Source of the DNA: Polyangium fumosum
Lineage (GTDB): Bacteria; Myxococcota_A; Polyangia; Polyangiales; Polyangiaceae
DNA length: 64,000 bases
Assembly (NCBI RefSeq): GCF_005144585.1
Contig: NZ_SSMQ01000024.1
Location: forward strand, 1-64,000
Direction: 5' to 3'
Under the pieces are notes generated by a model. It did not search any database. It was not told the origin of the DNA and saw nothing but the letters and a program-made list of their open reading frames with translations. Made by a program: the position numbers and the translations under genes. Below, piece by piece: positions 15,693 through 24,163 of this stretch (the first letter of the stretch is position 1; the number at the start of each line of letters is the position of its first letter).

Positions 15693-17957
15693 TCAGCGCC
15701 GGCCCGGCATACCGAGCACACGCCCCAGCGCCAGGGCCACGAGCGCGAGCGGGTTCGTCTCGTATTGATCCTGCTGCCCGCGCGCCTCGGCGATGACCGC
15801 GGCGCGGAAACGCTGAAAGAGCGGCAGCTTCGCTTCGAGCTCCTCCGAGAGATAACAAGGGATCGGCGTGGACGAGCCCTCGGGCACGAGGGCCGCGCGG
15901 ATGCGCTTCTCTCCCAGGATCATGCGCTTCTGATAGCTGCGCTGTTCGAGCAACACGCGCTCGATGTTCTGGTCGAGGAAGTTGCTCGGCAACGTTCGAT
16001 TGGCCTGCACGAACGCCTCGCGCAGCCGGCTCGTCATGCCGTCGGCCGCGAGCGCGGTGCACTTCCAGTCCGATTGCACGAGCTCGTTCGCGGCGTCGAG
16101 CGTCTCGCGCAGCCGTTTGTCCGCGCCCGCGAGCGGCGACGTCACCGCGATCGTCGCCTTGAGCGTCTGCACCTCGTTGAAAAAGAGCTGCACCTCGCCG
16201 GTGACCACCACGAGCGGCGGCGTGAGCGCGCCCTCCTCGTCAATGGCCTCCGCCATCGCGCGCATCACGCCGTCGCCGTCGACCGGCGTGACGCGCCGAA
16301 GGACACGCACGACGTCGCGACGATCCTTGATCTCCTGCTTCGGCTGCTGCGTGTCGTCGAGCGTGAGCCACGCGCCGCTCTCGCTCGGGTCGCGCAGCTC
16401 CTCCGCGAAGCTCGCCTGCGCGCGCACGCGCTTCGGCGCGGTTTTGTCGAACCAGAGCAGGTCGATGTACGGATCGTTCGGCGAGACGCGCGACGCGCGG
16501 TACGCGGGCGGCGCGACCGGCTCGGGGACGACCTCGGACGACGACGGCGACGGCGGCACGCTCTCGGCGACGACCCGCTGCCCGATCGAGACCTTCGCGG
16601 CCGGTTGCTCCAGCGAGGGCACGGGCCAGAACGCCGGGGGCGCGCTCGGCGGAGGCGCCTGCATCGGCGGAGGCGCCTGGACGGGCAGAGGCGCGCTCGG
16701 CGGAGGCGCTTGCATGGGCGGGGCCGCCTGGGCGGGCGGGGACGCGGCCGACAACGACGCGAAGGGCAGACCCGCGAGGGCGCTGCCCGGACGAACGGGC
16801 GCGCCGGCCGGGGGGGCCTCGACCACGGGCTGCTGCATCATGAACGGCATCACCTGCCGCGAGGGCTCCAGGGGACGAACGTGCGTCGTCTCCGTGGGGT
16901 CGATGGTCATGGTGAGGGGCCGCCTCGGTTTCTCGCTCATGGGCGGGGCGGATGCGGCGGACGGGACCGACGCGCTGGACGCGGGGCCACGCGCTTCGTC
17001 GAGGCTCACCGTGATCCGACCGGGCTCGCGGGGATGCGCGAGGTTCAGCCGGCCGCGCCACACCAAGGTGCAGAGGCCACGCCCGGTGTCGATCCACATG
17101 GAATCGGCCGTGAGGGCAATCTCTTCGCGCCGGCCGGGGGCGCGCTCCGCCACGGCGCGGGGCCGGAGCCCCGGCAAGCTGGTCGAAAGGCGCTCGTGCT
17201 CGGGGTGCAGGTTTTCGAGCACGATGCGCTCATTGTCCCGCAGCTCGCTCACATTCTGATCCCGCGGCGCCACGTTGAAGAACGACGCGTCGAATCCCTC
17301 GGGCAGGGGTCGCTCGTACCAGCGCCGAGAATCCCAGACGCCTGCATAAGGCCCGAGCTTCTCCATGCGCGAGGGCCACGTCGGCGCAAGGGGCCCGAAC
17401 CCGATCGGCTCGACGAAATCACCGCGGCGCATCGGGGTCTTTCCGGGCGGCAAGAGGTTCGGCAGGGGCAACCTTCCGTAGGCGTCGGGCGGACCGGCGC
17501 AGCGCACGCCGACGGGATTCCACGTCCCCGGGCCGCCGCTCGCGCGCTCGTAACGGAGGGGCATTCGCGCCACGCGGCTGCCGTCCTGGAGCGTCCCGTC
17601 CGCCGCCCACACGCGGTCGCTCGCAACCTCGATCGATTTGTCGACGTCTCCCACGATCATGCGCACGTGAAAGGACGTCGTGGGGACGCGGCCGGGCGCG
17701 AAGGCATACCCGACGAGCACGATGTCGGCGCAGGGTTTGTAAGGCGCGAGCTCGCTCGGCGCATAGAGGCTACGCGCGGGATCGTCGTCCCAGTAGTTAT
17801 CGTCCTCGTTGAGCGCTTCTTGCTCGGGGGCGAGCTGCGACGTCCCCGGGAGGAGGACGTAGGTGGCTTTGCACGCGACCGTGAGCAACGGGGCGCCGTG
17901 CGCCGAGGTCCAGACCCGCGCGGCGACGCGGAGCGGGCAGGTTGATTCTACGTCCAT
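15693..17957 (-). CDS. DUF2169-domain T6SS accessory protein
   Basis: A 754-aa protein. The N-terminal 300 residues match DUF2169: APLLTVACKATYVL, DDNYWDDDPARSLYAPSEL, ADIVLVGYAFAPG, a W-rich middle and FNVAPRDQNV. DUF2169 proteins are linked to PAAR/VgrG genes and are thought to help load effectors. A central disordered region (about 330-450) is Pro/Ala/Gln-rich, with APPMQAPPPSAP-type repeats. A helical C-terminal domain (about 470-750) includes LLWFDKTAPKRVRAQ and LDQNIERVLLEQRSYQKRMILGEKRIRA, often found fused to DUF2169 in large genomes. The gene is probably cotranscribed behind the muramidase gene (43-bp gap). Confidence 0.82.
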   Translation of the reverse strand: MDVESTCPLRVAARVWTSAHGAPLLTVACKATYVLLPGTSQLAPEQEALNEDDNYWDDDPARSLYAPSELAPYKPCADIVLVGYAFAPGRVPTTSFHVRMIVGDVDKSIEVASDRVWAADGTLQDGSRVARMPLRYERASGGPGTWNPVGVRCAGPPDAYGRLPLPNLLPPGKTPMRRGDFVEPIGFGPLAPTWPSRMEKLGPYAGVWDSRRWYERPLPEGFDASFFNVAPRDQNVSELRDNERIVLENLHPEHERLSTSLPGLRPRAVAERAPGRREEIALTADSMWIDTGRGLCTLVWRGRLNLAHPREPGRITVSLDEARGPASSASVPSAASAPPMSEKPRRPLTMTIDPTETTHVRPLEPSRQVMPFMMQQPVVEAPPAGAPVRPGSALAGLPFASLSAASPPAQAAPPMQAPPPSAPLPVQAPPPMQAPPPSAPPAFWPVPSLEQPAAKVSIGQRVVAESVPPSPSSSEVVPEPVAPPAYRASRVSPNDPYIDLLWFDKTAPKRVRAQASFAEELRDPSESGAWLTLDDTQQPKQEIKDRRDVVRVLRRVTPVDGDGVMRAMAEAIDEEGALTPPLVVVTGEVQLFFNEVQTLKATIAVTSPLAGADKRLRETLDAANELVQSDWKCTALAADGMTSRLREAFVQANRTLPSNFLDQNIERVLLEQRSYQKRMILGEKRIRAALVPEGSSTPIPCYLSEELEAKLPLFQRFRAAVIAEARGQQDQYETNPLALVALALGRVLGMPGRR

Positions 17958-18000
17958 CGTGATTGAACCTATTCCGATCGCGGGTCCGGCGCCCGGCAGC

Positions 18001-18876
18001 TCAATTTCGGCTGTACCGACGGTATGCCTCGGCCATTTTGGTATCGTACTGGTTCGAGGCGTAGTCCTCGCCGTTGTACCCGAGGGCGAAGGCGGCCCAG
18101 TTCTTCGTCAAGAGGTGGCGGGTGAGCCGCTTGTCGCGGCAAAAACCAAGAAAGGCGCGCATGTGTTGCGCCTCCGAGACGAACATATCCTCCACGAACG
18201 TGCGGACGTTGCGCCACCCGCACATCGCGTGGTTCTCGCCCATGACCTGGAACATGCCCCACGAGCAGCTCTTCACCGCGGCCTCGGGGTCGAGCGTGAA
18301 TGCCTCGCGGAGGACCTGCCACTGGTCCTTGCGATAACTCTCCCTGCGGCGAGGGCTCTCGTAAGGGGCGGAGAGGTGCGGGTGGCTCTGGTCGTAGCGC
18401 CGGGCCGTGTGCTTGCGGAACTTGTGGACCTCGAAGAGGATCTTGGGCCGCTTCTGCGCGTCGAAGCCGCTCCGCCCGCCGGACTCGACCTCGGCGACCG
18501 CGCGCACGGCCGCCGTCTCGCAGCCGAGCTCCCGCGCGGCGTTCGCGAAATCGGTGGGGACGAGCTTCAGCGCGAGGCCCTCGCCCGGCAGGATCCAATC
18601 GCTGTTCGGCGAGGTGAGCGGGGGGTTCGAGCGGTTCGCGCCGCTCGTCTCGGTGGTGGTGGGGCGCGTGTCGGACGCGGCGTTCGTGCTGCCCTCGCCG
18701 CCGCCGCCGCCGCCGCCCCCGGCGCCTTCTGCCGTGGGCAGGACGAGGCGCTGCCCGACGGACAGGACGTTCGGATTCGTGAGCTGGGGGTTGGCCGAGA
18801 CGATCTCGCGGACGGTCAGACCATTGCGCGAAGCGATCTTGCTCAGCGTGTCGCCTGCCTGGACCACGTAGTTCAT
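18001..18876 (-). CDS. LysM N-acetylmuramidase, likely T6SS peptidoglycan effector
   Basis: A 291-aa predicted cell-wall hydrolase. Residues 1-47 are a LysM domain (YVVQAGDTLSKIASRNGL...LSVGQRLVLP), followed by a Gly/Ser/Thr-rich linker of about 50 residues. Residues about 100-288 match the DUF3380 N-acetylmuramidase family: AVAEVESGGRSGF with the likely catalytic Glu, RPKILFEVHKFRKHT, SWGMFQVMG and a closing YNGEDYASNQYDTKMAEAY. There is no signal peptide, which suits delivery by T6SS rather than Sec export. It is upstream of the DUF2169 gene on the same strand. No obvious immunity gene is paired with it. Confidence 0.86.
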   Translation of the reverse strand: MNYVVQAGDTLSKIASRNGLTVREIVSANPQLTNPNVLSVGQRLVLPTAEGAGGGGGGGGEGSTNAASDTRPTTTETSGANRSNPPLTSPNSDWILPGEGLALKLVPTDFANAARELGCETAAVRAVAEVESGGRSGFDAQKRPKILFEVHKFRKHTARRYDQSHPHLSAPYESPRRRESYRKDQWQVLREAFTLDPEAAVKSCSWGMFQVMGENHAMCGWRNVRTFVEDMFVSEAQHMRAFLGFCRDKRLTRHLLTKNWAAFALGYNGEDYASNQYDTKMAEAYRRYSRN

Positions 18877-19058
18877 CGGGTCGAGGGTACCGCGAAAGGC
18901 GCGCGGTGCTCAACGGGTAGTTTGAGGTCCAAGGGCTTTCCGGCGCGCCCATTTCGCGCTCGTGCCTCGTTCCGAGGTTCGAGAACTCCTTGACGATCGC
19001 GCGTGAGCGGACGTACCGTCACTGCACACTCCTTCCCTCCCAAGCGCGAGCTGGCCCC

Positions 19059-19739
19059 ATGGCGAAAAATACTTACCAGACGTACACCGAAGAGACGCCT
19101 TTTGATACGTACCGCGAGGATTTCATCCGCCGGGGCGCGATGTGCAGCGCGCTTGCCCAGCGGTATCCCGGGCTCGCCGCCGTCGGCGCCGAGGCCAGCG
19201 CCCTCGTCGCGGAAATCGACGGCCGCCGAGCCGCCTTGCAGGCCGCCGAGGACGATCAGATCCGGGCGCGCGCCGTCGAGGACGCCGAGAAGCTCGATGT
19301 CGTCGACATCTACACGGAGCTGCGGCGGACGATCGCCGTCAAGAGCCCGGAGGAGGCGCTCACGCTCCTGCCCGAGGCCCCTTCCGCGCTCCGCCGTCTC
19401 GGCGCTGCGACGTTCACGGATCGCACGAACACGGCCCTCTCGAACCTGCGCACGCGCGGGGTGGACGATCCGCTCCGGGTGGCCTTTCTCGACAAGCTGG
19501 AGAAGGAGCTCGCGGAGTTCTCCACCGCCGACAAGAACGAAGACAAGACGCGCCTCGCGCTCCAGAGCGGGAAGGTCGCCCTGACGCTCTACAAGTCCGA
19601 GCTCTCGCAGGTGCGCGAGGCGGAGCTGGGCACGATCCAGAGCATCCTCAAGGACCGCGAGAAGACGGCCCTGTTCACGATTCCGTGGCGCAAGACGAGC
19701 CGCTCCAGTGCCGCCGCCGCGCCCGAAGCCACCCCCTGA
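19059..19739 (+). CDS. Hypothetical helical protein
   Basis: A 226-aa protein, mostly charged helix with Ala/Glu/Arg-rich stretches (SALVAEIDGRRAALQAAEDD, DKLEKELAEFS) that could form coiled coils. No signal peptide or membrane segment. ATG 19059 is preferred over an ATG 69 bp upstream because the extra N-terminus looks like translated promoter DNA; the RBS is weak. It ends in an Ala/Pro tail. It is divergent from the muramidase gene and on the edge of the T6SS island. I do not recognise the family; an immunity or regulatory role is possible but unsupported. Confidence 0.6.
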   Translation: MAKNTYQTYTEETPFDTYREDFIRRGAMCSALAQRYPGLAAVGAEASALVAEIDGRRAALQAAEDDQIRARAVEDAEKLDVVDIYTELRRTIAVKSPEEALTLLPEAPSALRRLGAATFTDRTNTALSNLRTRGVDDPLRVAFLDKLEKELAEFSTADKNEDKTRLALQSGKVALTLYKSELSQVREAELGTIQSILKDREKTALFTIPWRKTSRSSAAAAPEATP

Positions 19740-20132
19740 AGCGCAGGCGCCCGTGCGGGGGACGGAAAACGCACCCGCGATGGTGCGGGACGCGTCGCAA
19801 GCGTCCGACGACGCTCCCCGCATCCCTGCGGCAGGCGTGACGATCGCCTGAGCGCCCCTCTCCCGCCGACGCCGGGCTCGTCGCAACCGGCTTGCCGGGC
19901 CTTGCGCGATGCCGCGGGGAGCCGCGCAGCCGCCTGCGTGAGGTCCCGCATCATCGCTCCTCCGTGGGTCAGGGGCGCGCGGACGACGCCGCGTCCTCGC
20001 AGGGCGGCTGCTCGGGCGTCTGCTGGCGCGGGATGCCGTGGAAGATGCGCGTGGAGGGTGCGGAGAGCGCCCGCCACGCGCGAACGGTCCCCCTTCGGGA
20101 CCAGCGCTGTGAAGCGCGCGCCTTGCAGGGCC
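19740..20132. other. 393-bp region without a supported gene
   Basis: The region lies between the ends of two convergent genes. It is GC-rich without clear coding bias. A short minus-strand reading begins ATGATG after GGAGGAG near 19955 but yields a low-complexity Ala/Arg product running into the 3' end of the plus-strand gene, so it is not called. A 6-bp GC stem with a 5-base loop (GGTCCC..GGGACC) lies near 20080-20105. No terminator with T-run is seen. Confidence 0.5.
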
Positions 20133-20606
20133 TCATCCCTTTTGCGGCTTTGCCCGCGCCTTGCGGCGGGCCTCGCGGCGCTCGATGAGCTCGCGGAAGA
20201 GGCGGGCGCGCTCCTCGATCTCCGCTTCAATCATTTTTTCAAGGTGTTGTTGAAAACCGAGGCCATATGCGAAGGGGACAGCCATCTGAAACCCAGTGTC
20301 ATTTTCCTCAGCCCCCTCCAACTCCCATCGAAGCGGAATCCCGCTCTGCACGAGCATGCTGCGAATGCCACTCAAGGCATTCTGGATGGCCCCCATCGAA
20401 TCTTCGCTGTAACCAAATTGAATCGATTCGTCGCCGAGCCCCAAGATGATGAACGGGCATTTCCAGGGCCCGGCGCCAGGGGGCCATACTGGAACACCGA
20501 TGCGGACCACCACGATGCCCCCGACGGCATCACGCCGCTCGAGACGGCGCTCGGCCATCCAGCGCGTTCCTTTGGTTCTCGAGGTGATCTTTTTAGGCTT
20601 GGACAT
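20133..20606 (-). CDS. DUF6968-like protein, candidate immunity protein
   Basis: A 157-aa soluble protein. Residues about 15-85 show the DUF6968-like pattern: AERRLER, VVVRIGVPV, WKCPFIILGLGDE and SMGAIQNALSGIRSML. The C-terminal third is a long charged helix rich in Glu, Arg and Lys. ATG 20606 has GGGAG seven bases upstream and overlaps the stop of the lipoprotein gene (TAATG), so the two are coupled. Pairing of a small soluble protein with an exported partner is the usual toxin/immunity order, but no experiment is implied by the sequence. Family name from memory. Confidence 0.65.
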   Translation of the reverse strand: MSKPKKITSRTKGTRWMAERRLERRDAVGGIVVVRIGVPVWPPGAGPWKCPFIILGLGDESIQFGYSEDSMGAIQNALSGIRSMLVQSGIPLRWELEGAEENDTGFQMAVPFAYGLGFQQHLEKMIEAEIEERARLFRELIERREARRKARAKPQKG

Positions 20607-21325
20607 TACCATCTCCCGAATTTCTCGTTGCACCAACCGCGCTTTTTCTGTTCGCTCTCATTCACTAGACTCCAGCACCTCTCACGGGCGCGGAGATTGG
20701 GGATCGAATTGCACAAGTTCTGCCAAAGCACACCGCCGGCCGCGGCAGCATCAAGGCAGCTATTCAAGTTCGGCTTGGGCCGCTTCCGAGCCGCCTCCGC
20801 AATATCCGACTTGCCAATCTCCACCGACGCGGCGATCACGACGATGATGGGGGCCGCCTCGATGATGAGGTCGGCGAGGGCGATCGCCACGAACACGAGC
20901 GCACCGGGGTGCCCGACGAGCCCACGCTCGGCCGGCGTCTGCCCGTGCGTAGATGCGGCGGACGCGGAAAGGCGCAACGTGGACAGCCTGAGGAGCTGGT
21001 CCGGGACGGTCATGCCTCGCAGCGCGATCCGCATGCATATCGCGAGCTCTTCATGGGGCACGCCTCTGCTCTTGACATCCACGACCTGCCCATCTTCGTC
21101 GACCGTCAAGGCGACGTCGAACGTGAACTTCCCGCGGGGAAGGTCACCCCCGAATTCATCGACACATTCCCGCAGCCGCTCCGCGGTGGCGTCCGGGACC
21201 CGCGGGCGTTCGTCCTCCACCGTGGGATAGACGATCTTCGCCGCGCAGCCGAGCGGCACGAGCGCCGCCGCCGCGCAGCCGAGGAGCCCCCACGAGACGA
21301 GGCTACGCAGGCGTGGGACTCTCAT
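20606..21325 (-). CDS. Lipoprotein with variable C-terminus, candidate exported toxin
   Basis: A 239-aa predicted lipoprotein: signal peptide with core GLLGCAAAALVPL and lipobox PLGC. Residues 30-110 include a TonB/energy-transducer-like stretch (FDVALTVDEDGQVVDVKSRG, then MRIALRGM). A hydrophobic segment (about 145-170, LVFVAIALADLIIEAAPIIVVIAASV) may span a membrane. The last about 55 residues hold five Cys plus Trp/Arg, ending WCNEKFGRW, and look like a separate small domain. ATG 21325 is preferred because it starts the signal sequence. Its stop overlaps the start of the DUF6968-like gene. A modular exported toxin is one reading; a plain envelope protein is another. Confidence 0.65.
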   Translation of the reverse strand: MRVPRLRSLVSWGLLGCAAAALVPLGCAAKIVYPTVEDERPRVPDATAERLRECVDEFGGDLPRGKFTFDVALTVDEDGQVVDVKSRGVPHEELAICMRIALRGMTVPDQLLRLSTLRLSASAASTHGQTPAERGLVGHPGALVFVAIALADLIIEAAPIIVVIAASVEIGKSDIAEAARKRPKPNLNSCLDAAAAGGVLWQNLCNSIPNLRARERCWSLVNESEQKKRGWCNEKFGRW

Positions 21326-21399
21326 TTCCCACAGGAGACACGAGGCATTGGGCTCTGTCCATCCACGTGGTGCGCGTCTGCCCGCGCGGACGCCCCCAT

Positions 21400-22668
21400 T
21401 CACCGATCCGCCAGCACCTCGACCACGATCTCGCACATATCGTCCCCGCGCAGCGGCGAGCGCGTCTCTTCCACATGGAACCGCACGCCACCGCCGCCGA
21501 AGAGCCCCGCATACGACTTCGCGCTGATCGGATTCGGCACCGCGAAATCCACCCGGTGGAGGAGCTGCATCACGGCGAGGACCGCGCCCTGCTGAAAGAA
21601 AAGGCGGTTTCGCACGGACGCACCATACCGCGTCCCGTAATAGATGCTCTCCTGCGTGGTCGGGCTCCGCACGACGAGCGATTGGCCCGGGAAAAACTCG
21701 ACCGAATACCAGCGGCCCCAGCCGAGCACGCGGGCGATCGAGAGGAGCTTCTCCAGCCGGTGCTCGACCGGCCCCGTCGCCTTCGAGGAAATCGCCCACT
21801 CCGGCGACGAGAGCACCCCGCCGAGCAAATGAAACGCCCCCGCCTGCGCCGCCTCGCGCACGAGCGCCGCATACACCGGCACGAGCTCCGGCGTGCGGCT
21901 CTCCAAAAGGTGCATCGTGTCGAACGTGATCTGGTTTACGTACCCGACCGGCACGATCGCGAGGCGCACGCCAAACGCCGCAAGCGCGCCCTCCTCGGTC
22001 GCCGCGAGGTTGCGGAGGACCCGCATCGCCGAGGGAATGGCATGCGGATACTGCGAGGCCGGCGCGTCGAGCGGCGGCGCCTTGAGCGGGAGCCCCGCCA
22101 CGACCTGGCGCGTGACCGCCATCCCGAGCCGCGGCCTCTCCGGGCGGCGCGAGAGCGTGAAGGTGCAGCCGGCATCCCCCCGCCCCACGCACGCGACCTC
22201 CTCGGCCTCGAAATGCCCCCAGTCCGAGGGAAACGCGAGGCTCGCCGCCGCCGCCGAGAAGCCCGCCGCGAACGAGTCGACCGGTTGCTTGTGGCGGATC
22301 TTCTTGCCGTACTTCTCGGCGAAGCTCGCCCCGTAGAAGAGCGCCTCGCCGCGCACCATGCCGCCCTCGGCCGTCACGTCGAAAACAAGCTTTCCATGGC
22401 CCATCGCCGAGAAAAGCGTGGACGCGGCTTCGAGCCGGTCCTTCGCGCCCTCGACGCTCTGCGCCTTGAAGACCGCTTCGAGCAGCGCGTGCGAGCTCTC
22501 GAAGGCGGATTGCTTGCGCACGGCCCAGCCCTCGCCGCCGAGCGCGTCCGAGACCGTCTGGTCGAGGAAGATCGCGTGGTGGTGGCTCTGGACGTAGACG
22601 AGCTGGTCGCTCAGCGTCAGGAGCGAGTGCGGCTGGAGGTCGCGGACGAGCTCGCCGAGCGACCTCAT
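21400..22668 (-). CDS. V4R-domain-like sensory protein
   Basis: A 422-aa soluble protein. Its first half includes a V4R-like region with GEALFYGASFAEKYG and the closing CVGRGDAGCTFTLSR; the C-terminal 70 residues end in a similar strand pattern (DDMCEIVVEVL), so two V4R-type units are possible. V4R domains bind small hydrophobic ligands or lipids and occur with MglA/roadblock-type regulation. The protein is the last of a four-gene operon whose genes overlap by 4, 4 and 26 bp. ATG 22668 overlaps the stop of the preceding gene (ATGA). Likely a partner of the LC7-like proteins, but ligand and output are unknown. Confidence 0.65.
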   Translation of the reverse strand: MRSLGELVRDLQPHSLLTLSDQLVYVQSHHHAIFLDQTVSDALGGEGWAVRKQSAFESSHALLEAVFKAQSVEGAKDRLEAASTLFSAMGHGKLVFDVTAEGGMVRGEALFYGASFAEKYGKKIRHKQPVDSFAAGFSAAAASLAFPSDWGHFEAEEVACVGRGDAGCTFTLSRRPERPRLGMAVTRQVVAGLPLKAPPLDAPASQYPHAIPSAMRVLRNLAATEEGALAAFGVRLAIVPVGYVNQITFDTMHLLESRTPELVPVYAALVREAAQAGAFHLLGGVLSSPEWAISSKATGPVEHRLEKLLSIARVLGWGRWYSVEFFPGQSLVVRSPTTQESIYYGTRYGASVRNRLFFQQGAVLAVMQLLHRVDFAVPNPISAKSYAGLFGGGGVRFHVEETRSPLRGDDMCEIVVEVLADR

Positions 22669-23495
22669 AACTTGCTCCGAAGCTCGGCGCGGTCGATGCC
22701 GAGGATGTCCTCCGCCGCCGTTTCGACGAGGACCATCGCGTCGGCGCCGAGCGACTCGGGGTGGTCGAGCGCGATCGGCTTGATGCCCGCGCGGAGCGAG
22801 ACGCGGAGGCGCACGACGTGTGGATCGGGCGCATGGGCGTCGAGGTACGCGAGGAGCTTCGTCGCGCGGTCGATCTCCGCCTTCGTGCCGCGCGGGGGCG
22901 GGCGCGACGAACGCACGACGACCGCGCCGCTCGCCGGAAACGCGAGCGTACGCGCCGGCTCCTCGTGCTCGGCGTCGTCCGGCGCGGGCTTCGAGACGAC
23001 GTTCACGGTCGGCGGCGGCACCGAGACCGCAGGCACGCCCGAGGACGGCGTGGCCGACTCCTCCGGCAGCTCCGGCCGGAGCGTCATGGTGATACGCGCC
23101 GCGTGGTACCGGACAAAGCCGAGCGGCACCGTGCCGTCGAAGGAGGCCGCGACGACGTGGCTGTGCACGCGCCGGAGCACGATCACGCGGCCCGGCATCT
23201 CCAGCGTGATCAGCGGGTCGGAGAGGTCGGCCGAGCCCGGATCGAGCATGGGCGAGGGCGAGAGGAAATCGAGCCGGCGCGCGTGGACCTGGCTCGTCTT
23301 GTAGACCTCGCGCAGGCTCTGCGTGACGGCACCCGCGGTGTAGCCGGAGCCCGGGCGAATCCAGGCCGCGTGAATCTTCCCGTCGGCGATGTGGAACGCG
23401 ACGATCGCCTCGCACCCGTCGACGCTCGCGGCGAGCTGCTCGACGAGGGACGCGCCGGTGGGAGCTCCTTTCGGCCGAGCAGGCCGCGCCGTCAT
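22665..23495 (-). CDS. Roadblock/LC7-related hypothetical protein
   Basis: A 276-aa protein with an N-terminal alpha/beta unit of roadblock-like shape (LVEQLAASVDGCEAIVAFHI, then VTQSLREVYKTSQ, then VIVLRRVHSHVVAAS). A Pro/Glu-rich linker (about 150-185) separates a C-terminal helix/strand segment, ending EDILGIDRAELRSKL. The match to LC7 is weak and based on operon context as well as on order of secondary structure. ATG start overlaps the upstream LC7-like gene (ATGA), and its stop overlaps the V4R gene. Confidence 0.55.
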   Translation of the reverse strand: MTARPARPKGAPTGASLVEQLAASVDGCEAIVAFHIADGKIHAAWIRPGSGYTAGAVTQSLREVYKTSQVHARRLDFLSPSPMLDPGSADLSDPLITLEMPGRVIVLRRVHSHVVAASFDGTVPLGFVRYHAARITMTLRPELPEESATPSSGVPAVSVPPPTVNVVSKPAPDDAEHEEPARTLAFPASGAVVVRSSRPPPRGTKAEIDRATKLLAYLDAHAPDPHVVRLRVSLRAGIKPIALDHPESLGADAMVLVETAAEDILGIDRAELRSKL

Positions 23496-24163
23496 GGTCC
23501 TCCGGTACGCAACGCGTCGCCGAGTGCATGCCGGCAAGCGAGGCGAATCCCCAGGGACTGGTTGGGCGTGAGCGGGCGGGCGCGGTTCAAGCCGACGAAA
23601 AAGAGCGTCGGGCCGACCTGGAAGCCGATGAGCTGAAAGCACGGCCCCTCGCCGATGTGCATCTCGAACGTCGCGCCCAGGTTGCCGGGCACCGCGGACG
23701 CGAGCGAGGCGATCGACGAGGCGACGAGGCCCGAGCCCGCGAGCTTCGCCTCGGTGTCGCTCACGGCCCCGGCGAGCGGCAGGCCCGCGGCGTCGGCGAG
23801 GAACACGTCGGTCGCGCCCGTGACTTCGCCGATCCACTGCACGATCTTCTCGCAGCGCTTCACGGGGCTCGTGATGCCCGAGAGATCCGGCAGCTTCGGC
23901 AGGTTCCGCGGCGAATCGCCCAAGCTCGCGTCCGGGTCTTGTGCGGCAGAGGCCGCGCCGTGCCCGCCACGCGGCGTCGTCGGCTGGAGCGGCGGCGGCG
24001 AGGCCTCGGTCGCCGGCGCGGTCGCCCCGGGATCGAAGGAGACGAGATCGGGCGGCAGCGGCTCGACGGCGGGCTGCTTCTTCTTGCCCTTCTCTTCTCC
24101 CGAGAGCGAGGTCGCGGCCGCGATCGCGTTCGTGAGGTCAAACGAGGAGCGGGATCGGGCCAT
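23492..24163 (-). CDS. Roadblock/LC7-like domain protein
   Basis: A 223-aa protein. A disordered Pro/Ser-rich N-terminal third leads to a Roadblock/LC7-type domain at about 115-220: VKRCEKIVQWIGEVTGATDVFLADAAGLPLAG, then a helix GSGLVASSIASLA, then strands GATFEMHIGEGPCFQLIGFQVGPTLFFVGL. These domains serve as regulators of small Ras-like GTPases such as MglA, and of ParA-like partners. ATG 24163 follows GGAGGAC and lies inside the end of the ParA-like gene. No GTPase gene is in the operon, so the partner would be ParA-like or encoded elsewhere. Confidence 0.65.
   Translation of the reverse strand: MARSRSSFDLTNAIAAATSLSGEEKGKKKQPAVEPLPPDLVSFDPGATAPATEASPPPLQPTTPRGGHGAASAAQDPDASLGDSPRNLPKLPDLSGITSPVKRCEKIVQWIGEVTGATDVFLADAAGLPLAGAVSDTEAKLAGSGLVASSIASLASAVPGNLGATFEMHIGEGPCFQLIGFQVGPTLFFVGLNRARPLTPNQSLGIRLACRHALGDALRTGGP

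Noticed and set aside
19740..20132. Small minus-strand gene starting after GGAGGAG near 19955
   Set aside because: The product is low-complexity Ala/Arg/Pro and runs into the coding strand of the neighbouring gene; no coding bias.
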